Part shown: positions 1 through 4,901 of the stretch, piece after piece
Numbering within the stretch: position 1 is the first letter of the stretch
How the letters are laid out: each line of letters opens with the position of its first letter
DNA from: Pseudomonadota bacterium
Lineage (GTDB): Bacteria > Pseudomonadota > Alphaproteobacteria > Rhizobiales > Xanthobacteraceae
Length of the DNA: 9,324 nucleotides
Direction of reading: 5' to 3'
NCBI GenBank assembly: GCA_023449855.1
Contig: JAEXHR010000395.1
Span: forward strand, 1 to 9,324
Program-made: the position numbers and the translations under genes
Notes under the pieces: model-generated
Told to the model about the DNA's origin: nothing
What the model saw: the letters and a program-made list of their open reading frames with translations, nothing else
Databases searched by the model: none

Positions 1-20
1 GGCCGAGTGCATGTGGCGAA

Positions 21-56
21 GAACGGCGGATTACGCCTTCGGCTAATCCGCCCTAC
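21..56. repeat. Palindromic REP-like element, copy 1
   Basis: Imperfect palindrome with arms GGCGGATTA (25-33) and TAATCCGCC (44-52) around a short GC-rich centre, followed by CTAC. It lies 8 bases past the stop codon of the solute-binding protein gene, so it would form a hairpin at the 3' end of that mRNA. Two further copies occur at 2970-3001 and 3026-3056, which shows it is a repeated element and not a chance hairpin. From memory, this sequence type is dispersed in intergenic regions of Bradyrhizobium and relatives; that attribution is not tested here. A role in transcript termination or mRNA 3'-end protection is inference. Confidence 0.8.
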
Positions 57-63
57 GCTGTCG

Positions 64-1044
64 TCAGACCTTGCCGATCTTCTTGGCGGTCGCGACGAGA
101 CGCTCGCTATCCTTGGCCACGAAAGCCGCAAAGGCTTCCGAGTCCTGATAGGCCGGCATATTGCCGGCAGCCTCGAAGACCTTGGTGACTTCCGGATCCT
201 TCATCGCATCGCGCACGGTCTCGCGCAGCTTGGTCACGACCGGCGCGGGCATGCCCTTCGGTGCGAACAGGCCAGCCCAGATATAGAACTCGACATCGGA
301 ATAGCCGAGTTCCTTGAAGGTCGGCAGATCCGGGAATGCCGCCAGACGCTCACCACCGAAATTAGCGAGAACGCGCAACGTCCCTGCATCGACATGCTGC
401 TTGAGCGTACCTGGTGCCGAGGCAAGTGCCTGGATCTGGCCGCCGATGAGATCGCTCACTGCAGGCGCTGCGCCGCGATACGGCACGTGCAGCATCTTGA
501 GGCCGGCCGAGAGGGCAAACATCTCCATCGAAACATGCAGCGTGCCGAACGGCCCCGAAGAGCCATAGGAGATAGCGCCGGGACGCGCCTTCGCATCGGC
601 GACGAATTCCTGAATGGTCTTCCACGGCGCGCTCGCCGGCACGGCGAAGAGCGTGGGGTCCGCGAGTACGCGGGCGATCGGCTGCAGCTGATCGACTTCA
701 TAAGCAACCGGGCGGCCATAAATGCGATCCGACTCCGGCAGCACCGCGAGCGACGACAAGGTCATCAGCAGCGTGTGCCCATCGGGCGCTGCGCGCGCCA
801 CCGTGGCATTGCCGAGCGAGCCGCCGGCGCCGCTGCGATTGTCGATGATAACGGCCTTGCCCAGCACCTTCTGCATATAGGTCGCAACCGGGCGTGCGGC
901 GATGTCGGCCTGCCCGCCGGCCGGAAACGGCACGACCATGCTGATATTCTTGCTCGGCCACGCCTCTTGCGCATGCGTGGTCTGGCCGGTCAGCGCGAGG
1001 GTCGACAGGCCACCAAGGCCCGCAAGGAAATCACGGCGTTTCAT
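64..1044 (-). CDS. Bug/TctC-family tripartite tricarboxylate transporter solute-binding protein
   Basis: A 326-residue periplasmic binding protein. The N terminus MKRRDFLAG has a twin-arginine-like RRDFL motif, then a hydrophobic stretch and a likely cleavage after THA (about residue 25), so Tat export is plausible. The mature part starts with the family signature: WPSKNISMVVPFPAGG followed by ADIAAR (about residues 29-50). Later family blocks include the GAGGSLGNATVARAAPDGHTLL region, the HVPYRGAAPAVSDLIGGQ region and the AGLFAPKGMP region. Length is typical of the family. Bug proteins bind small carboxylates, usually for TctAB-type permeases; no TctA or TctB gene is in the window, so this may be an orphan receptor or its permease lies elsewhere. 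The start is supported by GGGAG (1051-1055) six bases upstream. It follows the FAH-family gene on the same strand with a 158-base gap containing a strong hairpin. The ligand is unknown. Confidence 0.93.
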   Translation of the reverse strand: MKRRDFLAGLGGLSTLALTGQTTHAQEAWPSKNISMVVPFPAGGQADIAARPVATYMQKVLGKAVIIDNRSGAGGSLGNATVARAAPDGHTLLMTLSSLAVLPESDRIYGRPVAYEVDQLQPIARVLADPTLFAVPASAPWKTIQEFVADAKARPGAISYGSSGPFGTLHVSMEMFALSAGLKMLHVPYRGAAPAVSDLIGGQIQALASAPGTLKQHVDAGTLRVLANFGGERLAAFPDLPTFKELGYSDVEFYIWAGLFAPKGMPAPVVTKLRETVRDAMKDPEVTKVFEAAGNMPAYQDSEAFAAFVAKDSERLVATAKKIGKV

Positions 1045-1145
1045 GGATATCTCCCGTTTATCTTATTCAGCAGTGCATCGACTGCGTGCATCGAAAGACA
1101 GAGCACGGCCCGAAGGCGCGGCACTATCGAAGCTTGCAGAATTCA

Positions 1146-1172
1146 CGCATGGGGCGGACATCGCCCCATGCG
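1146..1172 (-). promoter_or_regulatory. Strong hairpin between the FAH-family and solute-binding protein genes
   Basis: Perfect 11-bp inverted repeat CGCATGGGGCG / CGCCCCATGCG with a 5-base loop, 30 bases past the FAH-family stop codon. There is no T tract after it on the minus strand, so it is not a canonical intrinsic terminator. It could attenuate read-through or protect the upstream mRNA 3' end, giving the two genes different expression levels. The hairpin is seen directly; the role is inferred. Confidence 0.6.
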
Positions 1173-1202
1173 CCTCGATTGTGAGTCAGGCGATCGCGGC
1201 GA

Positions 1203-2072
1203 TCAGCCGACCGGATTTTCCAGGCGGCCGATGCCGCTGACTTCGATGGCGACGACATCGCCCTTCTTGAGGAAGCGCGGCGGCGTAAAGCCGAGGCCGA
1301 CGCCGGCCGGGGTGCCGGTCGCGATCACATCGCCCGGCTCCAGCGTGATGCCCGCCGACAGCGTTTCGATCAGCGTCGGGATATCGAAGACGAGATCGGC
1401 CACTGACGCATTCTGGCGCAGTTCGCCATTCACGAAGGTCTTCAGATGCATCTTGGTCGGATCGGCCATGGCGTCGGCGGTGATGATCGCCGGGCCCATC
1501 GGGCAGAAGCCGTCGATGCCCTTGCCGATGAACCACTGACGGTGCTGATGCTGCAGCGTGCGCGCGGTCACGTCGTTGATGATCGTGTAACCGAACACAT
1601 GCTTGAGCGCGTCGGCTTTCTTGATACCGCGGCCACCGCGGCCGATGATCACCGTGAGTTCGCCCTCGTAGTCAGTGCTGTCGGTCGTATCGAGATATTG
1701 CGGAATCGCGGCGCCCTGGCCGATCACCGTGCTCGACGGCTTGGTGAAGATGACCGGATATTCCGGCACGATTTCCTTGGCCGAGGAGTCGTAGCCGCTG
1801 CCGGCGAATTCCTTGGCATGCTCATGATAGTTCTTGCCGACGCAGAACACGTTGCGCGCCGGGCGCGGGATCGGCGCCAGCAGTTCGACGCCAGCGAGCG
1901 GGATCGCGGCGCCGGCGGCACCAGCAAGGCTACCTTTGATGTCGTCGTATTTGGCGATCAGGGTGAGCATGTCCGGCGCGACATTGGCCGGCAGCGGCTG
2001 AACCGTGGAAAGCGCCTCGTCCGCGATGCCGACGGTCGGCCGGCCTTCGTGCATGAATGTGACAAGATGCAT
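1203..2072 (-). CDS. Fumarylacetoacetate hydrolase (FAH) family protein
   Basis: A 289-residue cytoplasmic enzyme of the FAH superfamily, which cleaves, hydrates or decarboxylates 2-oxo acids using a divalent metal. Residues 1-65 form a variable N-terminal part. The catalytic fold follows: VGKNYHEHAKE (78-88), FTKPSS with a nearby IGQG (109-120), DYEGELTVIIG (134-144), INDVTAR (165-171), GKGIDGFCPMGP (183-194), and the C-terminal TGTPAGVG (252-259). E136, E138 and D167 are the expected metal ligands. Length fits the bacterial ureidoglycolate lyase / acylpyruvase / 2-hydroxyhepta-2,4-diene-1,7-dioate isomerase type, shorter than true FumAA hydrolase. The start has a near-ideal AGGAGG (2078-2083) five bases upstream. 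It is the first gene of a leftward pair with the Bug protein and divergent from the XRE-cupin regulator, suggesting a small catabolic unit. The family call is firm; the substrate is not determinable. Confidence 0.93.
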   Translation of the reverse strand: MHLVTFMHEGRPTVGIADEALSTVQPLPANVAPDMLTLIAKYDDIKGSLAGAAGAAIPLAGVELLAPIPRPARNVFCVGKNYHEHAKEFAGSGYDSSAKEIVPEYPVIFTKPSSTVIGQGAAIPQYLDTTDSTDYEGELTVIIGRGGRGIKKADALKHVFGYTIINDVTARTLQHQHRQWFIGKGIDGFCPMGPAIITADAMADPTKMHLKTFVNGELRQNASVADLVFDIPTLIETLSAGITLEPGDVIATGTPAGVGLGFTPPRFLKKGDVVAIEVSGIGRLENPVG

Positions 2073-2183
2073 GGTTTCCTCCTGATGTCAGCTTATGGGG
2101 CGGCTCGCGCGCCGCGTCTCCTATAGGTACGGTTATCTTCGATGGGAGATTTGCGCAAGCGGCCGATTCCGGATTTTTCCTCT

Positions 2184-2206
2184 TTAGTAGACGCGACTAA
2201 TCGTCT
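2184..2206. promoter_or_regulatory. Overlapping dyads, candidate operator in the FAH/XRE divergent region
   Basis: Two overlapping inverted repeats: TTAGT-N7-ACTAA (2184-2200) and AGACG-N8-CGTCT (2189-2206). They lie near the middle of the 262-base divergent intergenic region, where a regulator encoded next door often binds. XRE-family dimers bind dyads of roughly this size. The symmetry is visible in the sequence; operator function is inferred. Confidence 0.4.
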
Positions 2207-2268
2207 CTTAACGCCATTCCCGCCCTTAACTTTGCCAATCAATACGACCAATTTTCTTGCCGCAGGAT

Positions 2269-2297
2269 GTGACATCGCGCGAAACCGCGCCTAAAGT
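2269..2297 (+). promoter_or_regulatory. Candidate sigma-70 promoter of the XRE-cupin gene
   Basis: GTGACA (2269-2274, five of six matches to TTGACA), a 17-base spacer, then TAAAGT (2292-2297, four of six matches to TATAAT). Transcription would start near 2304, giving a leader of about 30 bases before the ATG at 2335. A dyad (2291-2312) overlaps the -10 and start point, which would suit autoregulation. No better -35/-10 pair was found here, but promoter calls by eye are weak. Confidence 0.4.
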
Positions 2298-2312
2298 AGA
2301 ATCAGATTTTAG
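2291..2312. promoter_or_regulatory. CTAAA-N12-TTTAG dyad over the candidate XRE promoter
   Basis: Five-base arms CTAAA (2291-2295) and TTTAG (2308-2312), centred about 33 bases before the regulator's start codon. The arms resemble the TTAGT/ACTAA dyad at 2184-2200 in core sequence. Possible autoregulatory site; inferred, low certainty. Confidence 0.3.
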
Positions 2313-2334
2313 AACGAGTGGAGTGACATCCCAT

Positions 2335-2961
2335 ATGGCGAAGGCGGCGGCACGGAAGGTCGTACGTGAAGACCCCGTCAGCCGCGCATTCGGCGATCGG
2401 GTGCGCACGTTGCGTGAGGAAGCCGAACTCACGCTGGAACAACTCTCGAAACAGTCCGGCGTCAGCCGCGCGATGCTGTCCAAGGTCGAGCGTGGCGAAA
2501 AGAGCCCGACCATCGGCGTCGCCCGGCGTATCGCACTGGCCCTCGGCACGTCATTTTCGTCTCTCATGGGAGACGATGACGGCCCCCGCCGCGCCTTTGC
2601 GATCGTCCGTAAGGATCAGCGGCCGGTGTTTCGCGACGCCGAGACCGGATTCGAACGTTTCCTGTTGTCGCCAGTCATGGCTGGGATGCCCGTCGAAGTC
2701 GCGCTGCATCACCTGCCACCGAAGACATCGACAGGTGAGTTGCCCGCCTATCCCGTCGGCACGTCGAAACACGTTCTGGTCGCGCGCGGCAAGGTCACCG
2801 TCAAAACCAAGGACACCGAAACGGTGCTCGACGAAGGTGACTCGCTCTATTTCGAAGTGGATGTCGAACACTGGTTCGAGAACCGCACCACGCGCGCCTG
2901 CGAGTATTATCTCGTGATATCGGCGCCGCCCTCATTCGGACGGCGCGAAGGAAAGGCCTGA
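2335..2961 (+). CDS. XRE-family transcriptional regulator with C-terminal cupin domain
   Basis: A 208-residue regulator. Residues 20-77 are an XRE helix-turn-helix: GDRVRTLREEAELTLEQLS leads into the turn and recognition helix SGVSRAMLSKVERGEKSPT (41-59). Residues about 118-195 are a cupin barrel (VEVALHHLPPKTSTGE, then KHVLVARGKVTVKTKD, then VLDEGDSLYFEVDVEHWFEN). This HTH-cupin architecture is a known class in which the cupin senses a small ligand. The usual first cupin motif HxH...E is not intact: only H146 is near its place, with H179 in the second motif, so metal binding is doubtful. ATG at 2335 was chosen because GGAG lies 11 bases upstream and it opens just ahead of the HTH; a longer form from TTG at 2257 lacks support. 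It is divergent from the FAH-family gene, which it probably controls. The effector is unknown. Confidence 0.92.
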   Translation: MAKAAARKVVREDPVSRAFGDRVRTLREEAELTLEQLSKQSGVSRAMLSKVERGEKSPTIGVARRIALALGTSFSSLMGDDDGPRRAFAIVRKDQRPVFRDAETGFERFLLSPVMAGMPVEVALHHLPPKTSTGELPAYPVGTSKHVLVARGKVTVKTKDTETVLDEGDSLYFEVDVEHWFENRTTRACEYYLVISAPPSFGRREGKA

Positions 2962-2969
2962 ATTCAGAC

Positions 2970-3001
2970 GTAGGGCGGATTAGCCAAAGGCGTAATCCGC
3001 C
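2970..3001. repeat. Palindromic REP-like element, copy 2
   Basis: GTAGGGCGGATTA, then a short centre, then TAATCCGCC (2993-3001). It is the reverse complement orientation of copy 1 and starts 9 bases after the XRE-cupin stop codon. With copy 3 it forms a head-to-head pair covering 2970-3056. Confidence 0.85.
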
Positions 3002-3025
3002 GCTCTTCGTCACACGCGCTCTGCC

Positions 3026-3056
3026 GGCGGATTACGCTTCCGCTCATCCGCCCTAC
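3026..3056. repeat. Palindromic REP-like element, copy 3
   Basis: GGCGGATTA (3026-3034), a short centre, then TCATCCGCCCTAC (3044-3056). One arm base differs from copies 1 and 2. It ends 9 bases from the stop codon of the convergent lipoprotein gene. Copies 2 and 3 are inverted relative to each other, so the 87-base unit 2970-3056 is itself a large inverted repeat, like the paired REPs (BIMEs) known in enterobacteria. It fills the gap between two convergent genes and could end or protect both transcripts. Confidence 0.85.
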
Positions 3057-3065
3057 AATCCGCGC

Positions 3066-3446
3066 TCACTTCTTCAAGCACAAACCCACGGTCGGCGTGG
3101 TCGCGCATTTCACGCCGTCCGGCGCGCCGCCGCTTGGGCACAGCACCGAGACAAGCGTCTCGCTGGCTTCGCAGGCAACCGCGCCGTCGGCCTGCACGGC
3201 CCGGAAGCTGGCCGGCGCAGCCTCGCCCTTGTCGCCCTTTGGTCCGGGCACGCCCTGCGGACCTTGCGGTCCCTGCGCTCCGGCCTGCCCTTGCGCACCC
3301 GGCACGCCCTGAACGCCTTGCGCACCTTGCGGTCCCGCCGGCCCTTGAGCGCCTGGATCGCCCTTCGGCCCTTGCGGCCCGGGATCGCGGCCGCAGCCGC
3401 TGACCATCAATGCAACGCCGATCGCGACAATTGGAAAGATCTTCAT
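3066..3446 (-). CDS. Small collagen-like (Gly-X-Y repeat) predicted lipoprotein
   Basis: A 126-residue secreted protein. Residues 1-17 form a signal peptide (MKIFPIVAIGVALMVSG) with lipobox V-S-G-C, so C18 should be lipidated; +2 is Gly, which by the enterobacterial Lol rule favours the outer membrane. Residues 23-76 are 18 unbroken Gly-X-Y triplets, beginning GPQGPKGDPGAQ and ending GPKGDKGEA, rich in Pro, Gln and Ala: the collagen triple-helix pattern. The last 50 residues hold four cysteines (C92, C103, C114, C123), which could form disulfides in the periplasm or at the surface. The start was chosen for GGGTGGGG just upstream; an ATG one codon earlier (3449) is possible, and the open frame continues to 3584 without signal-peptide character. 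It lies downstream of prfB past a hairpin and is convergent with the XRE gene. Collagen-like proteins occur in bacteria as surface stalks; function here is unknown. Confidence 0.82.
   Translation of the reverse strand: MKIFPIVAIGVALMVSGCGRDPGPQGPKGDPGAQGPAGPQGAQGVQGVPGAQGQAGAQGPQGPQGVPGPKGDKGEAAPASFRAVQADGAVACEASETLVSVLCPSGGAPDGVKCATTPTVGLCLKK
3219..3380 (-). repeat. Collagen-like triplet-coding tract (18 Gly-X-Y codon triplets)
   Basis: A degenerate 9-base periodicity encoding residues 23-76 of the small lipoprotein. Every third codon is GGN without interruption. Such tracts are prone to length change by slippage or recombination, so triplet number may vary between strains; that is inference from the repeat nature. 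Confidence 0.85.
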
Positions 3447-3564
3447 CATGCCCCACCCGTTGATTTCACGCTGTCCATGCCACGGCGACAGAACAAGTCG
3501 GCGCCATCGGCCGTGTTCCAGCACGGGGATGATATCGGGAGCGGTATGGAAGGAAAGCTGGAAG

Positions 3565-3594
3565 CTGCGGCGTCTCTGTTTCAAGACGCCGCAG
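3565..3594 (-). terminator. Hairpin after prfB, likely intrinsic terminator
   Basis: Perfect 11-bp stem CTGCGGCGTCT / AGACGCCGCAG with an 8-base loop, starting 8 bases past the prfB stop codon. On the minus strand it is followed by a pyrimidine-rich stretch (CTTCCAGCTTTCCTTCC), not a clean T run. Position and stem strength favour termination of the amiC-mrcA-prfB block ahead of the lipoprotein gene. Confidence 0.6.
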
Positions 3595-3602
3595 TCACGT
3601 CG

Positions 3603-4734
3603 TCAGTCGACGTCGTCGATCGCACCCGGCGTGGTGCCGAAGGCGCGCTGGGCCAGGGTCGCGGCCATGAACTCATCGAGATCGCCGTCGAGCACACCCG
3701 ACGTGTCCGAGGTCTGCACACCTGTGCGCAGGTCCTTCACCATCTGATACGGCTGCAGCACGTAGGACCGGATCTGGTGGCCCCAGCCGATATCGGTCTT
3801 GGCGGCCTGATCGGCGGCGGCCTTCTCTTCGCGGCGCTTCAGCTCGATCTCGTAAAGCCGCGCGCGCAGCATGTCCCACGCCTGCGCGCGGTTCTTGTGC
3901 TGCGAACGGCCGGCCTGACAGACCACCGCCACGCCGGTCGGAATGTGCGTCAGACGCACCGCGGATTCCGTCTTGTTGACGTGCTGGCCGCCGGCGCCGC
4001 CCGAACGCATCGTATCGACGCGGACATCGCTTTCGTTGATCTCGATCTTGATGGAGTCATCCACCACCGGGAAGATCGCCACCGAGGAGAACGAGGTGTG
4101 ACGACGGGCATTGGAATCGTAAGGCGAGATACGCACGAGGCGGTGCACGCCGCCTTCGGTCTTCAGCCAACCATAGGCATTGTGGCCGGAGATCTGGATG
4201 GTCGCCGACTTGATGCCCGCTTCTTCGCCTTGCGTCTCTTCGAGATATTCGATCTTGAAGCCGTGCTTTTCCGCCCAGCGCGTATACATGCGCAGCAACA
4301 TCGAGGCCCAGTCCTGGCTCTCGGTGCCGCCAGCGCCGGCATGGACTTCGAGATAGGTGTCGAAACGGTCGGCCTCGCCGGACAAGAGCGCTTCCAGCTC
4401 GCGGCGCGCGACTTCCTTCTTCAAGGCCTTCAGCGCGTTCTCGGCTTCCGTGACGATGCTCGCGTCGCCCTCGGCCTCGCCGAGTTCGATCATCTCGACA
4501 TTGTCGTCGAGCTCACGCGTCACCTTGCCAATGCCATCCAGCGAATCCTCCAGCGAGGTTCGCTCCTGCATCAGCTTCTGGGCCTTCTGGGGATCGTTCC
4601 AGAGATTGGGGTCTTCGGCGAGAGCGTTCAGCTCTGCGAGTCGTGCCGTGGAAGCATCGACGTCAAAGATGCCTCCTCAGCAGCCCGACTGACTGCTTGA
4701 TCTCTTCTACGAGGCGTTCGATTTCAGCGCGCAT
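3603..4734 (-). CDS. prfB: Peptide chain release factor 2 (RF2), with +1 programmed frameshift
   Basis: RF2 ends translation at UGA and UAA. The gene is in two frames. From ATG at 4734, 23 codons (MRAEIERLVEEI...LLRRHL) run to an in-frame TGA at 4665-4663. A +1 slip at CTT moves the ribosome to GAC at 4664, giving DVDASTARLAELNALAEDP and on to the stop at 3603. The product is 376 residues, close to E. coli RF2. Domain 3 carries the peptidyl-tRNA hydrolysis motif GGQ (residues 248-250, in SGGAGGQHVNKTES). The stop-recognition tripeptide region reads ISPYDSNARRHTSF, so the SPF of E. coli is SPY (203-205); I recall SPY as common in alphaproteobacteria. A conventional call from ATG 4571 lacks 54 N-terminal residues. 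No strong ribosome binding site precedes ATG 4734. It follows mrcA by 167 bases containing an inverted repeat. Frameshifting is the known autoregulatory control. Confidence 0.96.
4662..4677 (-). promoter_or_regulatory. prfB programmed +1 frameshift signal
   Basis: On the minus strand: AGGAGG (4677-4672), CAT, CTT, TGA, C. This matches the E. coli arrangement of an internal Shine-Dalgarno three bases before the slippery CUU and a UGA followed by C. When RF2 is scarce, the ribosome pauses at UGA and slips forward by one base, making more RF2. The element is seen directly; the mechanism is established for prfB. Confidence 0.95.
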
Positions 4735-4796
4735 AAAAATTCCGTTCGGTTGGGCGCGTGTGTAACCGCCACGCCCGTCTTATTCAACCCGTCACC

Positions 4797-4885
4797 GTCG
4801 TCATTGCGAGGAGCGCAGCGACGAAGCAATCCAGAAGGCCATGCAAAGAAAGACTGGATTGCTTCGCTACGCTCGCAATGACGAC
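4797..4885. repeat. Long inverted-repeat element between mrcA and prfB
   Basis: Left arm 4797-4834 and right arm 4854-4885 pair through an outer 14-bp block (GTCGTCATTGCGAG) and an inner 12-bp block (GAAGCAATCCAG), with an uneven internal loop between them and a 19-base terminal loop. It starts 17 bases past the mrcA stop. The core GTCATTGCGAG...GAAGCAATCCAG is a sequence type I recall as dispersed in many alphaproteobacterial genomes; only one copy is in this window. No T run follows on the minus strand, so it is more likely an RNA-processing or stabilising hairpin than an intrinsic terminator. Confidence 0.85.
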
Positions 4886-4901
4886 CTGAAATGACCGGCG
4901 A

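Noticed and set aside
7..1539. Plus-strand open frame of 510 codons
   Set aside because: Antisense to the Bug and FAH-family genes, which carry clear family motifs. Its first codons are simply the palindromic repeat in translation, and its composition (Arg/His-rich) is typical of a GC-rich shadow frame.
2970..3056. CRISPR-like or attachment-site interpretation of the repeats
   Set aside because: Only two adjacent copies, inverted and without regular spacers; no cas gene, integrase or tRNA is present.
3450..3584. 45-codon N-terminal extension of the collagen-like protein
   Set aside because: It would bury the lipobox signal peptide inside the protein and reach into the prfB terminator hairpin; the GGGTGGGG before 3446 fits a shorter start.
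4663..4665. prfB as a frameshifted pseudogene
   Set aside because: The in-frame TGA is at the conserved programmed frameshift site with its internal Shine-Dalgarno, and the rest of the protein is intact.
3264..4700. Plus-strand open frame of 478 codons
   Set aside because: Antisense to prfB and the collagen-like gene; no recognisable domain and no ribosome binding site.
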